Made by a program: the position numbers and the translations under genes. The notes under the pieces are model-generated. The model did no database searches and was not told where the DNA came from. It saw only the letters and a program-made list of their open reading frames with translations. Positions 8,262 to 15,203 of a stretch of DNA of 24,856 nt are shown here, one piece after another. The number at the start of each line of letters is the position of its first letter. Positions within the stretch are counted from its first letter, which is position 1. Source of the DNA: DATDIC01 sp963777625 (GTDB taxonomy: Bacteria > Pseudomonadota > Alphaproteobacteria > Acetobacterales > Acetobacteraceae); the NCBI GenBank assembly GCA_963777625.1, contig CAVZRO010000028.1, forward strand, positions 1 to 24,856, read 5' to 3'.

Positions 8262-8306
8262 GTTGCGACTGGACGGCAAGTCAATCGGATTGGGTGCTCG
8301 ACAGCC

Positions 8307-8324
8307 GTTGTCAAATATGACAAC
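8307..8324. promoter_or_regulatory. Palindromic operator upstream of the toxin-antitoxin pair
   Basis: GTTGTCAAATATGACAAC is a perfect inverted repeat with 7-base arms and a 4-base centre, ending 11 bases before the toxin-frame ATG at 8336. Position and symmetry are what is expected of the autoregulatory site bound by the HTH antitoxin encoded downstream. Binding is inferred. TTGTCA within it could also act as a -35-like element. Confidence 0.6.
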
Positions 8325-8335
8325 AGGCCCCACAT

Positions 8336-8683
8336 ATGCTGCGTAACACACGTCCCATCGGCTGGATCAAGGCAGCCCGGAAAGATTTCGCAGACTTCCC
8401 CGAGGGAGCGCAGCTCGAAATGGCCCGGGCACTCACGATTCTGGCCGATGGACGCATGCCGGACATCGCCAAGCCCCTGACAGGTTTCGGCTCCGGCGGG
8501 ATGGAATTGGCGCTGAAGCACCGGGGCGACGCCTATCGCGTGGTGTATGCGCTGTAGGTCGACGACTAGATCTGGGTGCTTCATGCCTTCCAGAAGAAGT
8601 CGAAGACGGGGATCAAGACGCCGAAGGCTGAGATCGACCTGATCCACGAGCGGCTGAAGCGGCTGAGGGAGAGGCTACGATGA
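8336..8683 (+). pseudogene. HigB/RelE-like toxin gene with two in-frame amber codons
   Basis: The frame encodes a phage Gp49/HigB-type mRNA-cleaving toxin: RPIGWIKAARKDFADFPEGA, then GDAYRVVYAL, then IWVLHAFQKKSKTGIKTPKA and a basic helical end HERLKRLRERLR. Two TAG codons interrupt it: codon 74 (8555-8557), where relatives usually have Gln, and codon 78 (8567-8569), where an acidic residue is usual. Both are one substitution from a sense codon (CAG; GAG). The frame otherwise stays open to TGA 8681-8683, which overlaps the antitoxin start as ATGA. Without suppression, the product is a 73-residue fragment lacking the conserved C-terminal strand and basic helix and is presumably inactive. A real decay event is more likely than sequencing error, because the changes are substitutions and not indels. 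Confidence 0.82.
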
Positions 8684-9009
8684 GCACGGACAATTTCGAC
8701 ATCATCCGCGGCAGCGGCAACGTGTTCCGCGACCTCGGCCATCCGGATGCCGACCGCGAGCAGCTGCGGGCGCTGCTTGCCGCCCGCATCATCGGCGTGC
8801 TCGACGACCGCAAGCTGACCGTGCGCCAGGCGCAGGAAGAGACCGGCATTGCTGCGGCCGACTTCTCCCGCATCCGCCAGGCGAAGCTCGACCGCTTCAC
8901 CATTGACCGGCTGATGACGATCCTCGCCGGCCTCGGCCAGGAGGTCGAGGTGACAGTGAAGGTGCATCCGCGAACCACACGACAAACAACCACAGAACTG
9001 CGGCCGTAA
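8680..9009 (+). CDS. XRE/HigA-type antitoxin, helix-turn-helix
   Basis: A 109-residue DNA-binding protein of the HTH_37 type that pairs with Gp49/HigB-like toxins. The helix-turn-helix spans about 42-82: KLTVRQAQEETGIAAADFSR, then IRQAKLDRFTIDRLMTILAG, with a C-terminal beta segment EVEVTVKV. The toxin-first, antitoxin-second order and the ATGA overlap are the usual arrangement for this family. It is intact although the toxin is broken. It may still repress from the palindrome at 8307-8324, or neutralise related toxins elsewhere in the genome; both are inferences. Confidence 0.88.
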   Translation: MSTDNFDIIRGSGNVFRDLGHPDADREQLRALLAARIIGVLDDRKLTVRQAQEETGIAAADFSRIRQAKLDRFTIDRLMTILAGLGQEVEVTVKVHPRTTRQTTTELRP

Positions 9010-9229
9010 GGGGATGATGCTCGGGGTCCTAATGGCCGGCGAGGTGGCTAATTCTCTTCTTGGGAACGCTGGAAAGGCCCGCTCTCCGGAAAGGAGTAAC
9101 CAAGCCTTTGTCGATAGCAGCAGGACCACGGCGACAGATAGAGGTTGAGGATTATCCCCTTGGCACACCTATAGGATAGATGCTAGGAAGCTAAGCATAG
9201 GAGAGAAGAAATGCCTAACAAGAGCCGCC

Positions 9230-10080
9230 ATGCAGGAACCCGTAACGCCAGTTAAGGTCCAGCCTCTTTCGGTCCGCGAGTTCTTCAAGCGGTTCCCTAC
9301 GAGTGATGCGTGCTTAGAGCACGTGATGGAGGTTCGCTACGGCTGCAGTATCCACGCGAGAAGTATCTGAACCTCTCCATCTTCCACCGCCCAACAGATC
9401 GTCCAGCTTATTCATGCGCTCACTGCCGTAATCACGTTTATCCATGCGCAGGCACTATCTTTCAGGATACGCGCACCCCCTGCGAAGGTGGTTCTATGAG
9501 ATCTATCTTTTAATCGCCGCGCGACATGGCGTCCCTGGTAAGGAGCTACAGCGCACTCTCGGAATGATCTATAAGACGGCTTGGCGTATCGACCAGCAGG
9601 TCAGGAAGCTCATGGACACAGCGGACCCGAATGAAGCCCGCGCCCTGCGTGGCCATGTCGAACTTGATGAGGCTTATGTCGGCGTCATCGGCTAAAAGAA
9701 AGTAAAGGCCGCAGGCTGAGGCCATAAGCGATATCAAAAAAGATACACTACGCAGTGTCGTAACCCGCCCGTAGAGCCGGTTCCATTGTTTCCTAGGGAT
9801 GAACCTGGTTAGCTCGGATTTACTGGAATGCGATGGCTTCAAGCATGGAATGGTAAAACACAGAGCCAACGAATGGTCGTATGACGATTATCGGCATGAT
9901 GCTACGCACCATACGAACAACGCGGAAAACTTCTAGCGTCTGTTTAAGAACTCAATCCGCAGCACGCATATCCACGTGTCGCAGAAATATATGAACCGCT
10001 ATCTTGGCGAGTTCGTTTTCCGGTCGAATTTCCGACACGTCGGGAATGCGATGTTTGATCTTCTGATTGCCCACCTTTGA
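9230..10080 (+). mobile_element. IS1595-family (ISXO2-like) transposase relic
   Basis: A decayed transposase can be followed through several frames. The start is MQEPVTPVKVQPLSVREFF (from 9230), then after a frameshift the zinc-ribbon RPAYSCAHCRNHVYPCAGT. After another shift come RRWFYEIYLLIAARHGVPGK and ALRGHVELDEAYVG (catalytic Asp), ending in an early TAA at 9693-9695. Frame changes and stops follow to about 9790. The C-terminal part resumes with DGFKHGMVKHRANEW, HTNNAENF then TAG where Trp is usual, then IRSTHIHVSQKYMNRYLGEF, to TGA 10080. Frameshifts plus a nonsense substitution mean it is non-functional. I could not identify terminal inverted repeats or a target duplication, so the true element ends are unknown. 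Positions 9010-9229 before it hold no gene I can support. Confidence 0.85.
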
Positions 10081-10176
10081 GAGACACGGCGTTACGGATC
10101 ACGCCTAATCGGCGTCGGTCCACAGGGCTGATGCCACGCGTTTCTTCCTGAGCGACGAACTCAGACAATCGTCCGG

Positions 10177-10548
10177 TCAAAAGCGCCTCAGACAATTAGA
10201 GATTAGAGAGATTAGGAGATAGATAGAGGCAACCGCCGATCCCAACGAAAGTGGCAAATCAAGCTGGCCTATCGCAGGCATCAGGTCATTCTCTTCCTCG
10301 ATACGCAGCATTCGCATGTCGCGAACGACCTTAGCGAACCACGAATAACGCTTGCTCAAAGCTTGCGCAGCAAGCACGCAACTCACTGGTGTCATGCCTC
10401 TGCGGCCGAAATACACACTTCCCTGCTGTCGCTCGAATCCGTGCTGCCGTAGTTCTCGCGCAATATCGTCATAAGCGTTGCGCCAGTTAGGCGATAGATA
10501 GTGCCGTTCCAAAGCGATGGTGTCGAGGTCGAAGGCAATGGCATACAT
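10177..10548 (-). CDS. vapD: VapD family protein (Cas2-like fold endoribonuclease)
   Basis: The first about 95 residues match VapD: MYAIAFDLDT with Asp7, NWRNAYDDIARELRQHGFER, QQGSVYFGRRGMTPVSCVLA, RDMRMLRIEEENDLMPAIG. VapD proteins are small ribonucleases with a Cas2-like ferredoxin fold, found on plasmids and islands, and some act as toxins. ATG 10548 is the family start; an open extension to 10662 adds 38 residues with no match I know. The protein here is 123 residues, about 28 longer than usual, because a hydrophobic tail (SAVASIYLLISLISN) follows MPAIGQLDLP. That tail is encoded by a microrepeat, suggesting loss of the native stop or a junction. No partner antitoxin is evident. Confidence 0.8.
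   Translation of the reverse strand: MYAIAFDLDTIALERHYLSPNWRNAYDDIARELRQHGFERQQGSVYFGRRGMTPVSCVLAAQALSKRYSWFAKVVRDMRMLRIEEENDLMPAIGQLDLPLSLGSAVASIYLLISLISNCLRRF
10195..10229. repeat. ATTAGAG microrepeat
   Basis: Two adjacent ATTAGAG units (10195-10208) are followed by the variant ATTAGGAG and by GATA/ATAG steps, an all purine-plus-T run within the vapD 3' end. A 10-base direct repeat, CTCAGACAAT, occurs at 10160-10169 and again at 10187-10196, just beside it. Replication slippage is the simplest origin. Confidence 0.6.
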
Positions 10549-10948
10549 GCGGCCAGTCCATTCGTTCTGATTGTGATGCACCCGCAGCCCGAAAGCGCTG
10601 GCCTCTCGGGCATCTAAACTAGTGATTTGCATGCCGACCCCCCGCAGAGCGATTCGGGCCATCCGTAGCGCGTTTTGCCCGGTTCGGCCAAGCGAGAAAG
10701 CACACTTAGCCCATCCTTTCTGCCCTCCCGAATCGCCTCCGGACTGGACGTGAAGGGCTTAGTATGCTACCAGAATCTTGCTCTGCGAGAGAGACGGCGC
10801 CATCGTCACAGGAGGTTACACCAACCTAGATGATGGCCGTTGCATCTCATGATAACCGGGTGGGTTGCCGGTCCACGCTGTTCTCCTTCTCGTCTGGGTT
10901 CCGACCGCGTGTCACTTTGTGACGGTGGAGCACGGGTCGCTCGAAACT

Positions 10949-11467
10949 CTAGGCGGCGGACTCCTCCAAAGGGTCCGCCGCTGACTGTTCCGGCTGGCGA
11001 GCATCTACCTCAGTGCTCCCGAACTTCGAACCAACCACGTCGGTGACCCGCCAGCCAGCAGGCGTAGCCTCAACGTACCTGTGGGTTGTGTAACTCTCCA
11101 TCCTAGCGCGGACATCGCGCGGCCTGATGTTTTTCAGCTCCGGCTCGCGAGCGGCAATCGTCGCAATGTGTTCCTCGGTTGCGCCATCGGGTGCTTCTCG
11201 GCGGATAGCCAATAATGTCTTTCGCCACGGATGAGAGATCGCTCCTGGCTGTCGGCCCTTCCCGCCTTTATGGAGCGATCCATGTAGGCGTAGTGACCGT
11301 TGGAATGATTGATTATACTGTCCAGGGCGCAACTGAGCAGCCTCCTCTAACGCCATAAGACGGGCAGCTAGAAGCTCTTCCTTACGCAGCCATTTGTCGG
11401 CCTGGGTTTTGGCCTCCGCCCGCTCCTCGCGGGTTTTCTGGATTTCCAGGTCAAGTGGGTCGTCCAT
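10949..11467 (-). CDS. Hypothetical coiled-coil / winged-helix-like protein
   Basis: I do not recognise this 172-residue protein. Residues about 5-48 are a charged, heptad-like helix rich in Glu, Lys, Arg and Ala, probably a coiled coil. A Gly/Lys/Arg linker follows (HKGGKGRQPG, about 66-75). Residues about 80-145 look like a small helical domain ending in a strand-turn (YVEATPAGWRVTDVV), compatible with a winged helix. The tail is acidic. It has no signal peptide or membrane segment. The frame is intact and starts at an ATG, but no strong ribosome site is visible. It lies in the accessory stretch between a vapD-like gene and a pentapeptide-repeat relic, so horizontal origin is likely. A DNA-binding role is only a guess. 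The 286 bases downstream (10663-10948) contain nothing I can support. Confidence 0.6.
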   Translation of the reverse strand: MDDPLDLEIQKTREERAEAKTQADKWLRKEELLAARLMALEEAAQLRPGQYNQSFQRSLRLHGSLHKGGKGRQPGAISHPWRKTLLAIRREAPDGATEEHIATIAAREPELKNIRPRDVRARMESYTTHRYVEATPAGWRVTDVVGSKFGSTEVDARQPEQSAADPLEESAA

Positions 11468-11559
11468 AGCTGACGCATGTAGCAGGCGCGCGGTTGAGAG
11501 TCCAGCGTCTATCCACGCTTCGCAGTGCGCGAGGATAGGCGCGACATTAATGGCGATAG

Positions 11560-11857
11560 GTCTCTTTTCCTACCGAGAATATCTATCCGCGTCAAGGGGA
11601 TAATCCCCGAAGGATTCGATACCGATATGTTGCCGCGTCAGAGTATTTGTTTGTTCGGCTCGTCGCCTACGGGCGGCGACTTGCACGCGTCGATTTCAAG
11701 TACGCCATTTTCGACACGCGTTATCTTCGCAACTGCGTATTTGATTCTGTGACTTCACCGGTTGCACGTTTATCGGAACAAACCTCAATGGCTCGAGTTT
11801 CACAGGTTGCAGGCTTGATTATGCGAATTTTGAGCGCACGCTCAGTAACATACCTCG
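11560..11857 (+). pseudogene. Pentapeptide-repeat protein relic
   Basis: Ten consecutive pentads with Phe or Leu at the central position can be read from 11689: VDFKY AIFDT RYLRN CVFDS, then after a one-base loss at about 11747, CDFTG CTFIG TNLNG SSFTG CRLDY ANFER. This is the signature of the right-handed beta-helix of pentapeptide-repeat proteins. Upstream, the same frame is open from 11560 (FPTENIYPRQGDNPRRIRY) but has no credible start codon. Downstream, the frame runs directly into the 3' end of minus-strand accA, with no natural C-terminus. The gene is therefore truncated at its 3' side, frameshifted, and probably lacks its 5' end. Its function is unknown. Confidence 0.65.
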
Positions 11858-12814
11858 CTACGCCAGCCCGTCGCGGCCCATCTCCAGGAACTTCTCCTCC
11901 CGGCGCGATTTCAGGGTGGCGGGATCCAGCCCGAACAGCGGCGTCAATGCCTGCTCCACCGCCTCGCCGACCGCCCGAATAGTGGCTGCCGCGTCGCGCT
12001 GGGCGCCCCCGAGCGGCTCCGGGATCACCGCATCGACCAGTCGGAATCGGTGCAAGTCCTCGGCAGTGAGACGGAGCGCCTCGGCGGCGGCTGGCGCCTG
12101 GGCGGCGTCACGCCAGAGAATGCTGGCGCAGCCTTCGGGCGAAATCACCGAATAGACGGCGTGCTCCAGCATCAGCACGCGATCGCCGGCGGCGAGCGCG
12201 ATGGCGCCGCCGGAGCCGCCTTCGCCGATGATGGTGGCCACGAACGGGACCGGCGCTTCCAGGCAGGCGTCGATGCAGCGGGCGATCGCCTCGGCCTGCC
12301 CGCGCGCCTCGGCGTCGATGCCGGGGAATGCGCCCGATGTGTCCACGAAACTCAGCACCGGCAGGCCGAAGCGGCCGGCCAGCTCGATAAGCCGGCGCGC
12401 CTTCCGGTAGCCTTCCGGGCGGGCCATGCCGAAATTATGGGCGACGCGGGTTTCGGTATCGCTGCCCTTCTCGGTGCCAATCACCATCACCGGCCGGCCG
12501 CCGAAGCGGCCCATGCCGCCCAGCACCGCCGTATCGTCCGCGAACGCACGATCGCCGGCGAGTGGTGTGAAATCGTTGATCAGGCCGGCGATGTAGTCCT
12601 TCGCCTTCGGCCGGTCCGGATGCCGGGCGACCTGCACTTTCTGCCACGGCGTCAGCTTCGCGTATGTGGCGCGCAACTGGCGGTCGGCCTTTTCCGACAG
12701 CCGTCCGACTTCCTCGGCAATATTGATGCCCTCCGGCTCTGATATCCGCCGGAGCTCGTCGATCTTGCTTTCCAGCTCGGCGATCGACTTTTCGAAATCG
12801 AGGAAATGGCGCAT
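11858..12814 (-). CDS. accA: Acetyl-CoA carboxylase carboxyltransferase subunit alpha
   Basis: AccA with AccD transfers the carboxyl group from biotin-BCCP to acetyl-CoA to form malonyl-CoA, the first committed step of fatty-acid synthesis. The protein is 318 residues, the usual length, starting MRHFLDFEKSIAELESKIDE. Conserved blocks include LTPWQKVQVARHPDRPKAKD (54-73), GTEKGSDTETRVAHNFGMAR, LPVLSFVDTSGAFPGIDAEA (151-170), the acetyl-CoA-binding GEGGSGGAIAL (197-207) and VISPEGCASILWRD (223-236). The frame is intact. It is monocistronic here, with no accD or fabD neighbour. The upstream neighbour, a GFA-family gene on the same strand, ends in a clear terminator, so accA should have its own promoter. 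Confidence 0.97.
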   Translation of the reverse strand: MRHFLDFEKSIAELESKIDELRRISEPEGINIAEEVGRLSEKADRQLRATYAKLTPWQKVQVARHPDRPKAKDYIAGLINDFTPLAGDRAFADDTAVLGGMGRFGGRPVMVIGTEKGSDTETRVAHNFGMARPEGYRKARRLIELAGRFGLPVLSFVDTSGAFPGIDAEARGQAEAIARCIDACLEAPVPFVATIIGEGGSGGAIALAAGDRVLMLEHAVYSVISPEGCASILWRDAAQAPAAAEALRLTAEDLHRFRLVDAVIPEPLGGAQRDAAATIRAVGEAVEQALTPLFGLDPATLKSRREEKFLEMGRDGLA

Positions 12815-12833
12815 CGGGCGCGCGCTTTACCAC

Positions 12834-12858
12834 AAAAGGGCCGCCCCGAAAGGGCGGC
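12834..12858 (-). terminator. Rho-independent terminator of the GFA-family gene
   Basis: On the minus strand, 7-base arms GCCGCCC and GGGCGGC (12840-12846 and 12852-12858) enclose a TTTCG loop and are followed by TTTT (12834-12837). It begins ten bases after the stop of the GFA gene and separates it from accA. Confidence 0.8.
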
Positions 12859-12868
12859 GCCGGCCGGA

Positions 12869-13366
12869 CTACCTCGCCGGCGGGTGCCAGCCGGCCGGCG
12901 TATCGTGGTCCGGGTGCTGGAAATTGGTGATGCGGGTCAGGTCTTCGGGCGAGCCGAGCGCGCCGGTATCGTGCCCCGGTAGCGCGGCGAGTGTCTCAGG
13001 ATCGCACCAGGGCAGCCGGTTTTCGACGCCCAGTGCGACGCGCGGCGGCACCTGGCCTGGCTGGTCGAGACTGCCGATGGTGACATCGAAATGGTCCGGC
13101 TTGCGATCGTAGTGAAATGATAGCGGCGTGCCGCAGCGGGCGCAGAACCCTCGTGTGGCGGCCGAGGAGCTGCGGAAGGTCGCGGCCTGCCCACGGGTCC
13201 AGGCGAAATCGGCGGAGGGAACCATGGCCCAGGCCATGAATGGCCCGCCGACGGCTTTCTGGCACATCCGGCAATGGCAGATGCCGGCCTGCGGCTCCGC
13301 GAACAGAGCGTAGCGGACTGCGCCGCACTGGCAGCCGCCGGTGTAGATGGGTTTGCGTTCGTTCAT
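12869..13366 (-). CDS. GFA / CENP-V family zinc-binding protein
   Basis: A 165-residue member of the glutathione-dependent formaldehyde-activating enzyme (GFA) fold family. All the expected zinc-binding cysteines are present: GGCQCGAVRY (Cys12, Cys14), CHCRMCQK (Cys30, Cys32, Cys35) and FCARCGTPL (Cys75, Cys78). The true Gfa enzyme speeds formation of S-hydroxymethylglutathione, but most short family members, including this one, have no proven substrate, so the formaldehyde role should not be assumed. GGAGAT just upstream of ATG 13366 is a good ribosome site. The gene stands alone and is closed by the terminator at 12834-12858. Confidence 0.93.
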   Translation of the reverse strand: MNERKPIYTGGCQCGAVRYALFAEPQAGICHCRMCQKAVGGPFMAWAMVPSADFAWTRGQAATFRSSSAATRGFCARCGTPLSFHYDRKPDHFDVTIGSLDQPGQVPPRVALGVENRLPWCDPETLAALPGHDTGALGSPEDLTRITNFQHPDHDTPAGWHPPAR

Positions 13367-13448
13367 CCGTTATCTCCGACACATGCAGAGCGCGGGTCGT
13401 GGACCGAGAGGAGGGTATACGACGGAAAGCCGCGCCAGCCGCGCCTTG

Positions 13449-14942
13449 TCAAGCGGCGACCAGCGCCAAGGGCGGGCCGTCCTTCCGCCGCTTCTGCCCT
13501 TCGCGCACTCCAGGTTCCACCACCGGCTTGCCGGTCAGCCGGCAATAAAGCTGTTCGTAGGCGGCGGCGGTGGCGTCCCAGCCGAACTGACGCCCCATCG
13601 CCGTCTGTCGCATCTCGTCCAACTGGTTTGAATCGGCGAACACCTCGAATGCGCGCCGGCATGCCGCCAGCAGCCCGTCGGCCGAGAAATCGGAGAACAG
13701 GAAGCCGGTCGCGCCGTCCTCGATCGTGTCGGTAAGACCGCCCGTGGCATGGGCGATGGGCAGGGTGCCATAGCGTTGCGCCTGCATCTGCGTCAGCCCG
13801 CACGGCTCGAACCGCGATGGCATGAGACAGAAGTCGCTGCCGCCGACGATGCGCCGCGCCATCAACTCGTTGAACCCGACCAGCACGCCGATATCGTCGC
13901 GGTGACGTCGCGCCACCTTGCTCAGCATCTGTTCGGTGGCTGGTTCGCCCAGTCCCAGGATGGCGATCTGCCCGCCGGCGCCGACAAGATCGTTGGCGGC
14001 CTCGGCGACGATATCCAGGCCCTTCTGCGGGACCAGTCGCGACACCATGCCGAACAGCGGCCCGTCCGAGGGTGCGAGGCACAGGCTGGTCCGCACCATA
14101 TCCGCGATCGGCTGCTTGCCGCGGAGATCCGCCGCGTCGAAATGGCTGGGCAGATTGGGATCGCTGCTGGGATCCCAGCTCTCGTCGATGCCGTTCACGA
14201 TGCCGGTCAACTGGCCGCGCTCGGCGAGACCGCGGGTCAGCCCGTGCAGCCCGGCGCCGAGCGCCTCGGTGGTGATCTCGCCGGCGTAGGTGGGACTGAC
14301 GGTGCCGACATGCTGGGCATAGAACAGGCCGGCCTTCAGGAACGAGATCTGGCCGTGGAATTCCACGCCGTTGATGTCGAACGCATGCTCGGGGATGCCC
14401 AGCGCATGCCGATGCTCGGCGCCAAACACGCCCTGATGCGCGATATTGTGCACGGTCAGGATGGTCGGCACGGTGCCGCCGTCCCAGCGCAGATAGGCAG
14501 GGGCGAGGCCGCCGGGCCAGTCGTTGACGTGCAACACGTCCGGTTGCCAGTGCAACCCGCCGAGGCCCTGGGCGAGCTGGGCTGCCGCCAGGGACAGGCG
14601 GGCGAACCGCACGTCGTTATCGGCCCATTCGAGTCCGTCTGCCCGGCAATACGGGCTGCCACGGCGTTCGTACAACGCGGGCGCCAATAGAAGGTAAACC
14701 GTCAGTCCATCCGCGGTGCGGATTTCGCCCACCCGGCATGGTGGGATACTGGCCCGTCCGGGCAGTCGCCCGACGATGCGCAGGTCCGGGGATTTCGCCA
14801 GCGCAGCGGGATATCCGGGCAGCAGCACCCGCACATCGGCGCCGTGACGCCGGAGCGCTCGGGGCAGACCCGCGGACACTTCGCCGAGACCTCCAGCCTT
14901 GACGAAATCGGCCATTTCGCTCGTGGCGAAAAGCACCTTCAT
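13449..14942 (-). CDS. glgA: Glycogen synthase (ADP-glucose-dependent, GT5)
   Basis: GlgA elongates alpha-1,4-glucan from ADP-glucose. The 497-residue protein has the two-domain GT-B layout. The N-terminal ADP-glucose motif is KAGGLGEV (15-22; KTGGLGDV is commoner). The substrate loop region is PDVLHVNDWPGGL (135-147) and TVHNIAHQG (163-171). The C-terminal domain has SRLVPQKG (301-308), PSRFEPCGLTQ (375-385) with the conserved Glu379, and HATGGLTDTI. ATG 14942 gives the canonical start MKVLFATSEMADFVKAGG; an open frame to 14990 adds 16 unrelated residues. No other glycogen genes (glgB, glgC, glgX, glgP) are in the window. It is divergent from the STAND NTPase gene. Confidence 0.95.
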   Translation of the reverse strand: MKVLFATSEMADFVKAGGLGEVSAGLPRALRRHGADVRVLLPGYPAALAKSPDLRIVGRLPGRASIPPCRVGEIRTADGLTVYLLLAPALYERRGSPYCRADGLEWADNDVRFARLSLAAAQLAQGLGGLHWQPDVLHVNDWPGGLAPAYLRWDGGTVPTILTVHNIAHQGVFGAEHRHALGIPEHAFDINGVEFHGQISFLKAGLFYAQHVGTVSPTYAGEITTEALGAGLHGLTRGLAERGQLTGIVNGIDESWDPSSDPNLPSHFDAADLRGKQPIADMVRTSLCLAPSDGPLFGMVSRLVPQKGLDIVAEAANDLVGAGGQIAILGLGEPATEQMLSKVARRHRDDIGVLVGFNELMARRIVGGSDFCLMPSRFEPCGLTQMQAQRYGTLPIAHATGGLTDTIEDGATGFLFSDFSADGLLAACRRAFEVFADSNQLDEMRQTAMGRQFGWDATAAAYEQLYCRLTGKPVVEPGVREGQKRRKDGPPLALVAA

Positions 14943-15048
14943 GGAGGTCCAGCACCTTACGTTTGTGTTGGAGAACCTTCTAAGTAGCAATTCGTGAGGT
15001 GGTTTGATCCCACCAGCCTTTCACGACCTGTTCATTATACACAAATCG

Positions 15049-15083
15049 GCTTCGGCCCGGCTCCGCCGGACGTCGTCCGAAGC
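15049..15083. promoter_or_regulatory. Nested inverted repeat between glgA and the NTPase gene
   Basis: GCTTCGG (15049-15055) pairs with CCGAAGC (15077-15083), and inside it CCGGC-TCC-GCCGG (15057-15069) forms a second stem. The structure lies about 120 bases before the TTG start of the NTPase gene in a 261-base divergent gap. It could be a leader RNA fold or protein site; no specific assignment is possible. Confidence 0.25.
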
Positions 15084-15203
15084 TTTCGCGGTCTGCGGGT
15101 TTCTGCCGCAATCGCCGGAAAATTCGTCACGGCTGCGCCATATTTTTCCGCGACAAGATCAAGCATCCGTGATTATGCTCGTTGCAATACGAGGAGACGT
15201 TTT

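Noticed and set aside
8336..8557. Reading the first 73 codons as a complete small toxin
   Set aside because: Homology continues in the same frame after the TAG codons to an ATGA overlap with the antitoxin, so this is an interrupted gene.
8336..8683. Pyrrolysine or other amber recoding of the toxin
   Set aside because: No recoding signal or other in-frame amber in a conserved gene was seen, and two ambers four codons apart fit decay better.
10911..10923. Perfect small inverted repeat GTCAC-TTT-GTGAC
   Set aside because: It is short, lies downstream of the hypothetical gene without a T-run, and is not placed before any promoter I can see; probably chance.
10840..11046. Short plus-strand frames after a GGAGG near 10811
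   Set aside because: Spacing to the first ATG is poor, the composition is not protein-like, and no family is recognisable.
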